From Castellaniella daejeonensis (lineage in GTDB: Bacteria; Pseudomonadota; Gammaproteobacteria; Burkholderiales; Burkholderiaceae_B): 64,000 nt of DNA. Below the pieces are notes generated by a model. The model worked only from the letters and a program-made list of their open reading frames with translations, made no database searches and was not told the origin of the DNA. Where the stretch lies: NCBI RefSeq assembly GCF_039523555.1, contig NZ_BAAAFN010000009.1:123494-187493 (forward strand), in the 5' to 3' direction. Of this stretch, positions 16,550 through 24,693 are shown in pieces. A program made the translations under genes and the position numbers. The first letter of the stretch is position 1; each line of letters starts with the position of its first letter.

Positions 16550-17440
16550 ATGAGTCTCCCCGAACACGCCAACGGACACGAAAGCGCCATCAAGACACCG
16601 CGTCAGCTGCTGATCACCGTCATCCTGGCCTTCCTGATCCCGATCGCGATCATCATCCTGCTGGTCAACCTGGTCGGTGCATCCATCCGCACGGGTGCGG
16701 GGTCCGACGGCCAATCGGAAGAAGCCATCGCGCGGCGCATCCAGCCCGTGGCCGGCTTCAAGCTGGTCGACGCCAACGCGCCCAAGGTCTTCAAGACCGG
16801 CGAACAGGTCTTCCAGTCCACCTGTTCGGCCTGCCACGGCACGGGGGTCGCCGGCGCGCCGAAATTCGGCGACAAGGACGCCTGGGCCAAATACATCAAG
16901 CAAGGCTACGAAGACCTCGTCAAGAACGCCATCCACGGCATCGGCGCCATGCCCCCGAAGGGCGGCAACGCCTCGCTGGACGACTTCGAAGTCGCGCGCG
17001 CCGTGGTCTACATGACCAACCAGTCGGGCGCCAATTTCGACGAACCCAAGGAACCGGCTGCCGGCGACGCCGCCCAGCCCCAGGCAGCCGCCGCGCCAGC
17101 CGCCCCCGCCCCGGCAGCAGCCGCGGCCCCGGAACCCAAGGCCGCCCAGCCTGCAGCCCAGGCCGAATCGCAGCCCGCCCAGGCATCCGCCTCGGCCGGC
17201 AACACCGTCGGCGAAAAGCTCTACCAGTCCGTCTGCATCACCTGCCACTCCATCGGCCTGGCGGGCGCGCCCAAGTTCGGCGACAAGGCTTCCTGGGAAC
17301 CCTTCATCAAGACGGGCCTGGACACCATGCTGAAGCACGCCATCTCCGGCGTGGGCGCCATGCCCCCGCGCGGCGGCTCGCAGGCTTCCGACGAAGAACT
17401 CAAGGCCGCCATCCAGTACATGGTGGACGCCGCCAAATAA
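16550..17440 (+). CDS. Membrane-anchored diheme cytochrome c5 family protein
   Basis: The 296-residue electron carrier has one N-terminal membrane helix (LLITVILAFLIPIAIIILLVNLV, about 20-42), then two homologous cytochrome c5 domains. The first heme site is CSACH near residue 90 with axial Met in IGAMPPKGG. The second is CITCH near 228 with Met in VGAMPPRGG. The domains are joined by a long Ala/Pro/Gln-rich linker (about 165-215). The periplasmic domains probably deliver electrons between the bc1 complex and terminal oxidases or reductases. It is monocistronic, with its own TATAAT box and terminator. Confidence 0.93.
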   Translation: MSLPEHANGHESAIKTPRQLLITVILAFLIPIAIIILLVNLVGASIRTGAGSDGQSEEAIARRIQPVAGFKLVDANAPKVFKTGEQVFQSTCSACHGTGVAGAPKFGDKDAWAKYIKQGYEDLVKNAIHGIGAMPPKGGNASLDDFEVARAVVYMTNQSGANFDEPKEPAAGDAAQPQAAAAPAAPAPAAAAAPEPKAAQPAAQAESQPAQASASAGNTVGEKLYQSVCITCHSIGLAGAPKFGDKASWEPFIKTGLDTMLKHAISGVGAMPPRGGSQASDEELKAAIQYMVDAAK

Positions 17441-17485
17441 GCTTCCGGCGCATATCGCCACGGCCGCCTGCTGCGCGGCCCCACG

Positions 17486-17509
17486 CCCCGGCCCGCGCGC
17501 CGGGGTTTT
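17486..17509 (+). terminator. Rho-independent terminator after the cytochrome c5 gene
   Basis: CCCCGGC (17486-17492) pairs with GCCGGGG (17499-17505) around six bases and is followed by TTTT. Confidence 0.8.
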
Positions 17510-17558
17510 CGTTTCCGGCTGGCGGCGCCGCGGCGCTCTCAGTGTATCCACCCTATTT

Positions 17559-17574
17559 TCAAACAATCGTTTGA
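17559..17574. promoter_or_regulatory. Operator-like inverted repeat upstream of nitronate monooxygenase
   Basis: TCAAAC-AATC-GTTTGA is a 6-bp inverted repeat with a 4-nt spacer, similar in form to TetR-type operators controlling acyl-CoA genes. No TetR gene is adjacent in this window, so the regulator would be encoded elsewhere. Confidence 0.4.
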
Positions 17575-17699
17575 TTTAGAATGGGGCACCACCCGGCGGA
17601 TCAGCCGGGGCTCGTCCGCCCGGGCCGTCGCCGGCAGACGGCCTACCAGCCGTCCCGGCCCCCAAGGGCGGCTTCATGCTTACGCGGGAGACCCATCTC

Positions 17700-18677
17700 A
17701 TGCCTCACCCCATCGTCACGGCGCTGCACCAATCCATGACGCTGCCCGTCATGGCGGCGCCCATGTTCATCGTCTCGAATCCCGAACTGGTGATCGCCCA
17801 GTGCGCCAGCGGCATCATCGGCTCGATGCCGGCGCTCAATGCGCGTCCCCAGGAAAAGCTGGGCGAATGGCTGACGCAGATCGAAACCAGCCTGGCCGCC
17901 CTGCGCGCCGCCGACCCCGAACGGCCGGTGCCGCCCTACGCCATCAACCACATCATCCACCAGTCCAACGACCGGCTCCAGCACGACCTGGAAGTCTGCG
18001 CCGAACACCGCGTGCCGCTGATCATCACCAGCCTGCGCGCGCCGAACCAGGTGGTGGACGCGGTGCATGCCTGGGGCGGCAAGGTCTTCCACGACGTGAC
18101 CACGCTGCGCCACGCACAAAAGGCGCTCGACGCGGGCGTCGACGGGCTGATCCTGGTATGCGCCGGGGCTGGCGGGCACGCTGGCACGCTGTCGCCCTTT
18201 GCCCTGCTGGGCGAAGTCCGGCGCATCTTCGACGGGCCGATCTGCCTGTCGGGCGCCATCAGCCGCGGGCAGGACGTGCTGGCCGCGCGCGCGATGGGCG
18301 CCGACTTCGCCTACGTGGGCACGCGCTTCATCGCCAGCACCGAGGCCAACGCCCAGCCCGAATACAAGCAGATGATCGTCGACACGGCCGCCGCCGACAT
18401 CGTCTACACCCCGTACTTCACCGGCATCCCCGGCAACTACCTGAAGCCCTGCGTGCGCAACATCGGCCTGGACCCCGACAACCTGCCGGCCGCCCAGGGC
18501 ACGAATTTCGGCAGCGACAGCAAGAAAGCCTGGCGCGACATCTGGGGCGCCGGCCAGGGCGTGGGCAACATCGACAGCGTGCAGTCCACCGCCGACATCG
18601 TGGCCCGCCTGCGCGACGAATACCGCGAGGCCGCCCAGGCACTGCGCGACAGCTTCGTCGAAGAGGTGCGCGCATGA
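17700..18677 (+). CDS. Nitronate monooxygenase / 2-nitropropane dioxygenase family flavoprotein
   Basis: This FMN-dependent TIM-barrel enzyme of 325 residues oxidises alkyl nitronates in characterised members. Recognisable parts are LPVMAAPMFIVSNPELVIAQC (FMN phosphate region), GLILVCAGAGGHAG and the flavin-contacting GPICLSGAISRGQDVLAARAMGADFAYVGTRFIA. The start is taken at MPHPIVTA, with GGGAGA upstream; an alternative ATG lies eight codons earlier at 17676. The coding end overlaps an enoyl-CoA hydratase gene by ATGA, so the true substrate could be an acyl-CoA-linked compound rather than a nitronate. Confidence 0.9.
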   Translation: MPHPIVTALHQSMTLPVMAAPMFIVSNPELVIAQCASGIIGSMPALNARPQEKLGEWLTQIETSLAALRAADPERPVPPYAINHIIHQSNDRLQHDLEVCAEHRVPLIITSLRAPNQVVDAVHAWGGKVFHDVTTLRHAQKALDAGVDGLILVCAGAGGHAGTLSPFALLGEVRRIFDGPICLSGAISRGQDVLAARAMGADFAYVGTRFIASTEANAQPEYKQMIVDTAAADIVYTPYFTGIPGNYLKPCVRNIGLDPDNLPAAQGTNFGSDSKKAWRDIWGAGQGVGNIDSVQSTADIVARLRDEYREAAQALRDSFVEEVRA

Positions 18678-19414
18678 TCCGCACCGAACAGCAGGGCGCC
18701 GTCCTGGAAATCCTCATCGACCGGCCGGAACGGCGCAACGCGCTGACCGACGCCATGTACCGCGACATCGAGCGTGCCCTGCGCGAGGCCGATGCGGATC
18801 CCGCCTGCGCGGCCGTGATCCTGCACGGCGCAGGGGGCCATTTCACCGCGGGCAACGACCTGGCCGAATTCCAGATGCCCCAGGACAGCCGCGACGTGGG
18901 CTCGATCGCCTTCCTGCACACCCTGGCATCGGTCGATGTCCCGGTGATCGCCGCCGTCCGTGGCCAGGCGGTGGGCGTGGGCGTCACGCTGCTGCAGCAC
19001 TGCGATTTCGCCTACGCGGCCCCCGACGCGGTGTTCCGGCTGCCCTTCGTGCCCCTGGGCCTGTGCCCGGAAGGGGCCTCCAGCCTGCTGCTGCCCCGGC
19101 TCGCGGGCGACCGGCGGGCGGCCCGCTGGCTGCTGCAGGCCGAACCATTCGGCGCCGACGACGCCCTGGCAGGCCAGTTGCTGACCGCCGTGACGGACGA
19201 CCCGCTGGCTGCGGCGCGCGCCTGCGCCCAGTCGCTGGCCGCCCAGCCGATCCAGGCCGTGCGATCCAGCAAGCGCCTGCTGCGCGGCCCGCTGCGCGCC
19301 CAGGTCCACCAGGTCCTGGATGCGGAAGCCGCCGTGTTCTTCGAACGGCTGAAGTCCCCCGAGGCCCAGGCGGCCTTCCGGGAATTCTTCCAGCGCAAGG
19401 CTGCCTCAAGGTAA
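18674..19414 (+). CDS. Enoyl-CoA hydratase/isomerase family protein
   Basis: The 246-residue crotonase-fold protein has an early RPERRNALTDAMY, the oxyanion-hole segment HFTAGNDLAEF and the second oxyanion block VRGQAVGVGVTLLQHCDFAYA. The catalytic Glu pair of classical hydratases is not clearly kept: the position after FVPLGLCPEGASS offers one Glu only. It may therefore be a delta-isomerase-type or other crotonase. It is translationally coupled to the nitronate monooxygenase. Confidence 0.9.
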   Translation: MIRTEQQGAVLEILIDRPERRNALTDAMYRDIERALREADADPACAAVILHGAGGHFTAGNDLAEFQMPQDSRDVGSIAFLHTLASVDVPVIAAVRGQAVGVGVTLLQHCDFAYAAPDAVFRLPFVPLGLCPEGASSLLLPRLAGDRRAARWLLQAEPFGADDALAGQLLTAVTDDPLAAARACAQSLAAQPIQAVRSSKRLLRGPLRAQVHQVLDAEAAVFFERLKSPEAQAAFREFFQRKAASR

Positions 19415-19477
19415 AAAAGGGATTTCCAAGGGCCGCTTGTTGTTTTTCGGCAGCGTTTTCCGGCTCTCATCTTTTGT

Positions 19478-19516
19478 TAGGGTTTTCCCCTATCTTTATC
19501 CTAGGGTTTACCCTAT
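19478..19516. promoter_or_regulatory. Two tandem TAGGGTTT(A/T)CCCTA-type palindromes
   Basis: TAGGGTTTTCCCCTA starts at 19478 and TAGGGTTTACCCTA at 19502, 24 bp apart (about two helical turns). Each has near-perfect dyad symmetry. They lie just before the leader of the 77-residue protein gene and look like a double operator or activator site. Confidence 0.55.
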
Positions 19517-19560
19517 ACTGACTCCTGTTGAAATCTGAAGCTTCTGAAACAGGAGTCAGT
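19517..19560 (+). promoter_or_regulatory. Leader hairpin that masks the ribosome binding site
   Basis: ACTGACTCCTGTT (19517-19529) is an exact reverse complement of AACAGGAGTCAGT (19548-19560). The right arm contains AGGAG, the only Shine-Dalgarno for the ATG at 19562. If transcription starts upstream, the transcript would fold with the ribosome site fully paired, suggesting control by temperature, protein or an RNA. Confidence 0.6.
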
Positions 19561-19561
19561 C

Positions 19562-19795
19562 ATGTACGCCAAGCAAACCCCGAATCTGCTGTCCGACGCC
19601 CTTGAACGCGCCTACAGCCGCTCTCTTCTCGACACCACCCGGCAGCAGCCCCTGCAGCTGGGCAAGTCCATCCGTGGACTGGGCCGTGCCATTGGCCGCG
19701 CCACCGTCGCCACCGGCCGCTTCATCGCCAGCGTGATCAACGCCCAGGCCGAAGCCCGCGCCCGCGACATGCGCTACAGCCGCACGCCCTGGTAA
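19562..19795 (+). CDS. Small hypothetical basic protein
   Basis: This 77-residue protein (MYAKQTPNLLSDALERAYSR, then SIRGLGRAIGRATVATGRFIASVINAQAEARARDMRY) is rich in Arg and Ala and probably helical. There is no signal peptide. The C-terminal part vaguely resembles DUF1127-type (YjiS-like) small proteins, but the similarity is weak. Expression appears tightly controlled: tandem palindromes and an SD-masking hairpin upstream, and a 15-bp terminator hairpin downstream. No function can be assigned. Confidence 0.75.
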   Translation: MYAKQTPNLLSDALERAYSRSLLDTTRQQPLQLGKSIRGLGRAIGRATVATGRFIASVINAQAEARARDMRYSRTPW

Positions 19796-19842
19796 TCCCG
19801 CCCGCAGGCGCCCAAGCGCCTGCGCGAGCCATACCGATCGCC

Positions 19843-19877
19843 GCAAAGCCCCGTCCTGAGACAGGACGGGGCTTTGC
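19843..19877. terminator. 15-bp bidirectional terminator hairpin
   Basis: GCAAAGCCCCGTCCT (19843-19857) and AGGACGGGGCTTTGC (19863-19877) are exact complements with a 5-nt loop. It sits between the convergent small gene and rep. Confidence 0.85.
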
Positions 19878-19906
19878 ATTTCCGGCACGCCCGGGCCAGG
19901 CTACGG

Positions 19907-22105
19907 TCAGCGTTTCAGCAGGGCTTTAAGCCGGTCCAGCGTCCGGTCCGGATCGGTATCGCCGACCGGCCGGGGCGCTTCGGCCTGCAGGCCCATTTCC
20001 GCGATGAAGCGCGAAGGCTCGCAGATCGTGTCCTCGCGCCCGCGCCGCCGTTTGCGGCACCAGCTGATCCGCAACGTGCGCTGGGCGCGCGTGATGCCCA
20101 CGTACATCAGGCGACGCTCTTCCTCGATGCGCCGCGCGCGGGCAGCCACGGCGGCTTCGCTGACGTCTCCCTCGTCATCGCCGCCCCGGTGCGGCAGCAG
20201 GCCTTCCTCGACTCCAATCAGGTAGACGTGCGGGTATTCCAGGCCCTTGGACGCATGCAGGGTCGAGAGCTTCACCGCGTCGGGCTCTTCATCGTCGGCG
20301 CGCTCCAGCATCGTGACCAGGGCCACATGCTGGACCAGTTCCAGCAGGGTCATGTCGTCCTCGTCCGCCTTGCGCTTGAGCCATTCCAGCAGTTCGAGCA
20401 CATTGGCCCAGCGGGACTGGGCCTGGCGTTCGTCCAGCGTATCGTACAGGTGGCGCTCGTAGTTCATGGCCGCCAGCAGATCGTCCAGCACCCGGGCGGC
20501 ATCGTCGCCGCGCAGGCCGTCGATGCCCGTGGCGGCGCCCGCCAGTCCCGCGGGCGTTGCTTCGGCCACCGCCTGGCCGCCAACCGCCGCGTCAGCCGCA
20601 TCGAAGGCCGGAGGATCGGGGTCGAAGGCCAGCAGGTCGCCCTGGACGGCCGTTCCCGGCAGGGGCGGCACCGCGCCTCCGCGCCGCGATGCGCGCGCCC
20701 GGAAATGATCCACCAGGCGGACAAAGTCGCGCACGGCCTCGCGCTGCCGGGCCGACGGCAGCACGGCCTCGGACACATCGGCCGCCACCGCGTGCAGGGA
20801 CACGCCGCGCCGGGCGGCCTCGGCTCCCAGGGCCTGCAGGGTGCCCTGCCCGATGCCGCGCCGCGGCGTCGTGGCCGCGCGGATGAAGGCGGGATCCTCG
20901 TCTTCGTTGGCGATCAGCCGCAGCCAGGCCAGCACGTCGCGGATCTCGGCCTTGTCGAAAAAGCTCTGTCCGCCCGAAACCGTATAGGGTATCCGCAAGG
21001 TACGCAGGGCCTGCTCCATGACCCGCGCCTGGTGATTGCCCCGGTACAGCACGGCGAAATCCTTCCATTGGGCCTGGCGCTCGAAGCGCGCCGCCGACAG
21101 GCGCATGGCGATCGACTCGGCCTCGGCCAGGTCGGAATCCATGGGCGTGACCACGATGGGCTCGCCCGTGCCCAGGTCCGACCACAGGGTCTTGTCGAAG
21201 GTCTTGGGGTTGTGGCCGATCACCCGGTTGGCCGCCTCCAGGATCGTCTGGACCGAGCGGTAGTTCTGTTCCAGCTTGATCAGCCGCAGCGAAGGATAGT
21301 CGCGCGCCAGCTGGGCCAGGTTTTCCACCGTGGCGCCCCGCCAGGCATAGATCGCCTGGTCATCGTCGCCCACCGCCGTGAACATGGCCCGGTCTCCGCA
21401 CAGCATGCGCACCAGCTGGTACTGGCAGGCGTTGGTGTCCTGGTATTCATCCACCAGCAGGTACTGGACCCGCGCCTGCCAGCGCGCGCGCAGGGCCTCG
21501 TCGGCCGCCAGCATCTGCGCGGGCAGGCGGATCAGGTCGTCGAAATCCACCGACTGGTAGGCCCGCAGGGTGGCCTCGTAGCTGCGGTAGACGCGCACGG
21601 CCTCGGCCTCGTCGGGCCCCTGGGCCACGCGTGCCGCGCCGTCCGGATCCAGCAAGGCGTTCTTCCACAGGGAAATCGTCTGCTGCACGGCCCGCAGGCG
21701 GGCACGGTCGGTCGTGGCCAGCAGTTCCTGGACGATGCCCTGAGCGTCGGTGGCGTCCAGGATCGAAAAACCGCGCTTCAGGCCCGCACCAGCGTATTCC
21801 TCGCGCAGGAAACGCAGCCCCAGCGAATGGAAGGTGCCCACGGTCAACCCGCGCAGCAGCCTGGGATCCACCAGGGTGCGGACCCGCTCGTTCATTTCAC
21901 GCGCCGCCTTGTTGGTGAAAGTCAGCGCCACCACGTGGCGGGCCTGATAGCCGCACTCGCGCAGCAGATAGGCCATTTTCTGGGTGATGACGCGGGTCTT
22001 GCCGCTGCCCGCGCCCGCCAGCACCAGGCACGGGCCGTCCAGGTAGAGCACCGCCTCGCGCTGGCGGGCGTTCAGGCCTTGCGGCAGAGTGGATCCCGGG
22101 GCCAC
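19907..22105 (-). CDS. rep: ATP-dependent DNA helicase Rep
   Basis: This 732-residue superfamily 1A 3'-5' helicase assists replication forks past obstacles. Motifs are in order: NARQREAVLYLDGPCLVLAG with Walker A AGAGSGKT (30-37), ALTFTNKAAREM, LVDEYQDTN, AVGDDDQAIYAWRG, LEQNYRS, and the C-terminal TLHASKGLEYPHVYLIG and ERRLMYVGITRA. The start is GTG at 22105, five bases from the priA stop; the frame runs further upstream into priA without family sequence. priA and rep thus form an operon of fork-restart functions. Confidence 0.93.
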   Translation of the reverse strand: MAPGSTLPQGLNARQREAVLYLDGPCLVLAGAGSGKTRVITQKMAYLLRECGYQARHVVALTFTNKAAREMNERVRTLVDPRLLRGLTVGTFHSLGLRFLREEYAGAGLKRGFSILDATDAQGIVQELLATTDRARLRAVQQTISLWKNALLDPDGAARVAQGPDEAEAVRVYRSYEATLRAYQSVDFDDLIRLPAQMLAADEALRARWQARVQYLLVDEYQDTNACQYQLVRMLCGDRAMFTAVGDDDQAIYAWRGATVENLAQLARDYPSLRLIKLEQNYRSVQTILEAANRVIGHNPKTFDKTLWSDLGTGEPIVVTPMDSDLAEAESIAMRLSAARFERQAQWKDFAVLYRGNHQARVMEQALRTLRIPYTVSGGQSFFDKAEIRDVLAWLRLIANEDEDPAFIRAATTPRRGIGQGTLQALGAEAARRGVSLHAVAADVSEAVLPSARQREAVRDFVRLVDHFRARASRRGGAVPPLPGTAVQGDLLAFDPDPPAFDAADAAVGGQAVAEATPAGLAGAATGIDGLRGDDAARVLDDLLAAMNYERHLYDTLDERQAQSRWANVLELLEWLKRKADEDDMTLLELVQHVALVTMLERADDEEPDAVKLSTLHASKGLEYPHVYLIGVEEGLLPHRGGDDEGDVSEAAVAARARRIEEERRLMYVGITRAQRTLRISWCRKRRRGREDTICEPSRFIAEMGLQAEAPRPVGDTDPDRTLDRLKALLKR

Positions 22106-22109
22106 GGCT

Positions 22110-24305
22110 TCAGATCTCCTGGGGATCGACCTCGATCCCCCAGTGCTGGACGGCGCCCCGGGCCAGTTCGTCCAGCCCCGGCAGCAGCGTCCGCAGCAGC
22201 CGGTGCAGCGCGCCGCGCCCATCCGACTCGAACAGCAGCTGGGCGCGCTCCACCCGTGCCACGCGCACGATGCGCAGCGGCACGGGATCGTGCAGTCTGA
22301 CACCCGCGGACTCGGGCAGAGACTGCGCCCGGGCACGCGCGGCTTCCAGGAAATCCAGCGCATCGCGCACCCGGACCGCCTGGGCCGTCAGCAGGGCCTG
22401 GCTGGAAAACGGCGGCAGCCCGAGATCACGGCGTTCTTCCAGGGCATAAGCGGCAAAACGCGCGTAGTCGTGCCGCAGCAAGGCCTGGTAGACCGCCTGG
22501 TCGGGATAATCCGTCTGCACGATCACCTGCGCACCCCCCTGGCGCCGGCCGGCCCGGCCGGCCACCTGCATCAGTTGCGCGAACAGCCGCTCGGGCGCGC
22601 GGAAATCCTGCGAGAACAGCATGGCATCGGCGTTCAGCACGCCCACCAGCCCCAGGCGCGCGAAATCGTGCCCCTTGGACACCATCTGCGTTCCGACCAG
22701 GATATCGGCCTCGCCGGCGTGCGCCCTGGCGAACAGGGCCTCGGCGCTGCCCTTCAGGCGGGTGGCATCGGCATCGATGCGCAGGATGCGCGCGCCGGAA
22801 AAGCGTTCCGCCAGGAATTCCTCGACCCGCTGCGTGCCCCGCCCCATGGGCTGGATGTCGGGATCGCCGCAATCGGGGCAGGCGCGCGGCACCGGCATGG
22901 CATCGCCGCAGTGGTGGCATTGCAGCACGTGCCGTCCGCCCAGGCGGTGCAGCACCATGTGCGCCGTGCAGCGCCGGCACTGGCTGACCCAGGCGCAGGA
23001 CACGCAGCGCAGCACCGGGGCATAGCCGCGCCGGTTGATGAACACCAGGCTTTGCTCGCCTTGCGCCAGCCGGGCTTCCAGCGCATCCAGCAGTTGGGGC
23101 GTGAAACCCTGCTCCAGCCGGGCGCGGCGCGTGTCCACCAGGCGGATTTCCGGCAATGGCTGGGCCTGGGCGCGTTCCGGCAGGGACAGCAGCCGGTAGT
23201 CCCCATCCAGCGCATGGCGCCAGGTTTCCAGGGACGGCGTGGCCGAACCCAGCACCACCGGGATGCCCAGGTCGTGACCACGCCACACCGCCAGGTCGCG
23301 CGCCGAATAGCGCAGGCCGTCCTGCTGCTTGTAGGATGCGTCGTGCTCCTCGTCGACCACGATCAGCCCCAGGCGGGGCATGGGCGTGAACAGGGCCAGG
23401 CGCGTGCCCAGCAGGATATCGGCCTGGCCGCGCGAAGCCCGCAGCCAGGCACGCAGGCGTTCGCCCTCGGACAGGCGGCTGTGGATCACGGCCAGCCGGT
23501 CGCCCAGGCGTTCGCGCACGCTGTGTTCCAGCTGCGGAGTGAGATTGATTTCGGGCACCAGCAGCAGCGCCTGCCGTCCCGCCGCGATCACCTGCCGCGC
23601 CAACCGCAGGTAAAGCTCGGTCTTGCCGCTGCCCGTCACGCCATGCAGCAGCGCCACGCCGTTGCCGGCGGCCAGCAGATCCCGCAGTCCTGCCAGGGCG
23701 CGGGCCTGGGCATCGGTCAGGACGGGGCCGGCATCGTCCGGCGCGGCGGCATCCCCTGGTTCGAGCGGCGCGGCAACACCGGGCTGGCCAGCGCCCTTGC
23801 GCGCGCGGGCGGCGCGCGTCGCCCCGGGCCGCCGATCGGCCCGGCACACGGGGCCGCCCGCCGATCGGGCCCCGGTATAGGCGGCCGGCCGTCGCAGAGA
23901 TGGCGGCAACACCGGCAGCAGCACTTCGCCCAGCGGCCGGTGGTAATAATGGGCGGCAAATTCCGCCAGCCGCAGCCAGTCGGCCGGCATGGGCGGCAGG
24001 TCGTCGAGCACCGCCTCGATCGGCCGCACGCGATCCGCGTCCACGCCCGGCTCAGCGCGGACCGCCCACACCATGCCCACCATGGCCCGGCGGCCGAACA
24101 TCACCCGCACGCGCACACCAGGCGCCACCGGCCGGTCATGCGAATAATCGAACAGGCCGGGCAGGGGCACATCCAGCGCCACGGCCAGGTAGACCGGCGT
24201 CTGGGCCCCGGCGGGCGCATCGGGCACCGGAACGGCGTCCGCGACCGGATCGCCGGATGCCATGATCCGCCCCGAAGCCGCATCCGCCGGGCGTTTCAGC
24301 GGCAT
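22110..24305 (-). CDS. priA: Primosomal replication restart helicase PriA
   Basis: PriA reloads the replisome at stalled forks. The 731-residue protein has an N-terminal 3'-end-binding domain (LAVALDVPLPGLFDY, VRVMFGRRAMVGMVW), Walker A LLHGVTGSGKTELY, and Walker B VVDEEHDASYKQQDG. It then has a zinc-binding domain with the Cys pairs CVSC, CRRC, CHHC and CPDC, and helicase motifs ILVGTQMVSKGHDF and MQVAGRAGR. The first Met (24305) or Met15 could be the start; the extra N-terminal residues and the insert near 145-200 are Ala/Arg-rich. It lies upstream of rep and downstream of hemE, separated from hemE by a DnaA-box-rich gap. Confidence 0.95.
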   Translation of the reverse strand: MPLKRPADAASGRIMASGDPVADAVPVPDAPAGAQTPVYLAVALDVPLPGLFDYSHDRPVAPGVRVRVMFGRRAMVGMVWAVRAEPGVDADRVRPIEAVLDDLPPMPADWLRLAEFAAHYYHRPLGEVLLPVLPPSLRRPAAYTGARSAGGPVCRADRRPGATRAARARKGAGQPGVAAPLEPGDAAAPDDAGPVLTDAQARALAGLRDLLAAGNGVALLHGVTGSGKTELYLRLARQVIAAGRQALLLVPEINLTPQLEHSVRERLGDRLAVIHSRLSEGERLRAWLRASRGQADILLGTRLALFTPMPRLGLIVVDEEHDASYKQQDGLRYSARDLAVWRGHDLGIPVVLGSATPSLETWRHALDGDYRLLSLPERAQAQPLPEIRLVDTRRARLEQGFTPQLLDALEARLAQGEQSLVFINRRGYAPVLRCVSCAWVSQCRRCTAHMVLHRLGGRHVLQCHHCGDAMPVPRACPDCGDPDIQPMGRGTQRVEEFLAERFSGARILRIDADATRLKGSAEALFARAHAGEADILVGTQMVSKGHDFARLGLVGVLNADAMLFSQDFRAPERLFAQLMQVAGRAGRRQGGAQVIVQTDYPDQAVYQALLRHDYARFAAYALEERRDLGLPPFSSQALLTAQAVRVRDALDFLEAARARAQSLPESAGVRLHDPVPLRIVRVARVERAQLLFESDGRGALHRLLRTLLPGLDELARGAVQHWGIEVDPQEI

Positions 24306-24338
24306 GGCCGCCCCGCCGCAGCCCCGTTGCGCCCGGCC

Positions 24339-24534
24339 TGTGGATAACTTTGTGGAGAATCGCAGTGCAAAGGAGCCAACATCAAGCCGCTCAAATGGTC
24401 AAGTCTCTCAATGCTTTCCACAATAAGAGAATTTTCTTATTTAAAACAACGATTTGCGCAACATAGCAAGAATCATTCTGGAATGTTCAGCGTAAACCCT
24501 GATGCTCGTCATTTTTGTGCATAAGCACAAAAAT
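24339..24534. other. DnaA-box cluster and AT-rich segment in the 388-bp priA-hemE gap
   Basis: The gap holds a perfect DnaA box on the minus strand (TTATCCACA, 24347-24339) and a one-mismatch copy 4 bp further (24359-24351). Another one-mismatch box, CTTTCCACA, is at 24414-24422. TTATGCACA (24524-24516) lies inside a 10-bp perfect palindrome ATTTTTGTGC-ATAA-GCACAAAAAT (24511-24534). Between them is an AT-rich stretch with the dyad AATAAGA/TCTTATT (24422-24441). No ORF is convincing here. It could be a DnaA-regulated promoter, a DnaA titration site or an origin-like element. Confidence 0.5.
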
Positions 24535-24618
24535 CGCGGAGCCGCCACAAGCCGCATCATGCGTGGTTTTCCACTTCAAACAGCCCGGCCCAAGCCGTTT
24601 TCCGGACCGGTGAAGGCG

Positions 24619-24641
24619 AAAAACCCCGATCCGCCAGGGGT
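24619..24641 (-). terminator. Probable terminator of hemE
   Basis: On the minus strand, ACCCC and GGGGT form a short stem around nine bases, directly followed by five T, about 50 nt after the hemE stop. The stem is short, so the call is moderate. Confidence 0.5.
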
Positions 24642-24693
24642 CTGGAATACCCTGCTTTCGCCCCGCCGTTTCCTGCGCGCCAGATACCCCGGT

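Noticed and set aside
24306..24693. Calling the priA-hemE gap the chromosomal oriC
   Set aside because: Only two boxes fit consensus fully, and no dnaA, dnaN, gidA or parAB genes are here. The evidence supports only a DnaA-box cluster.
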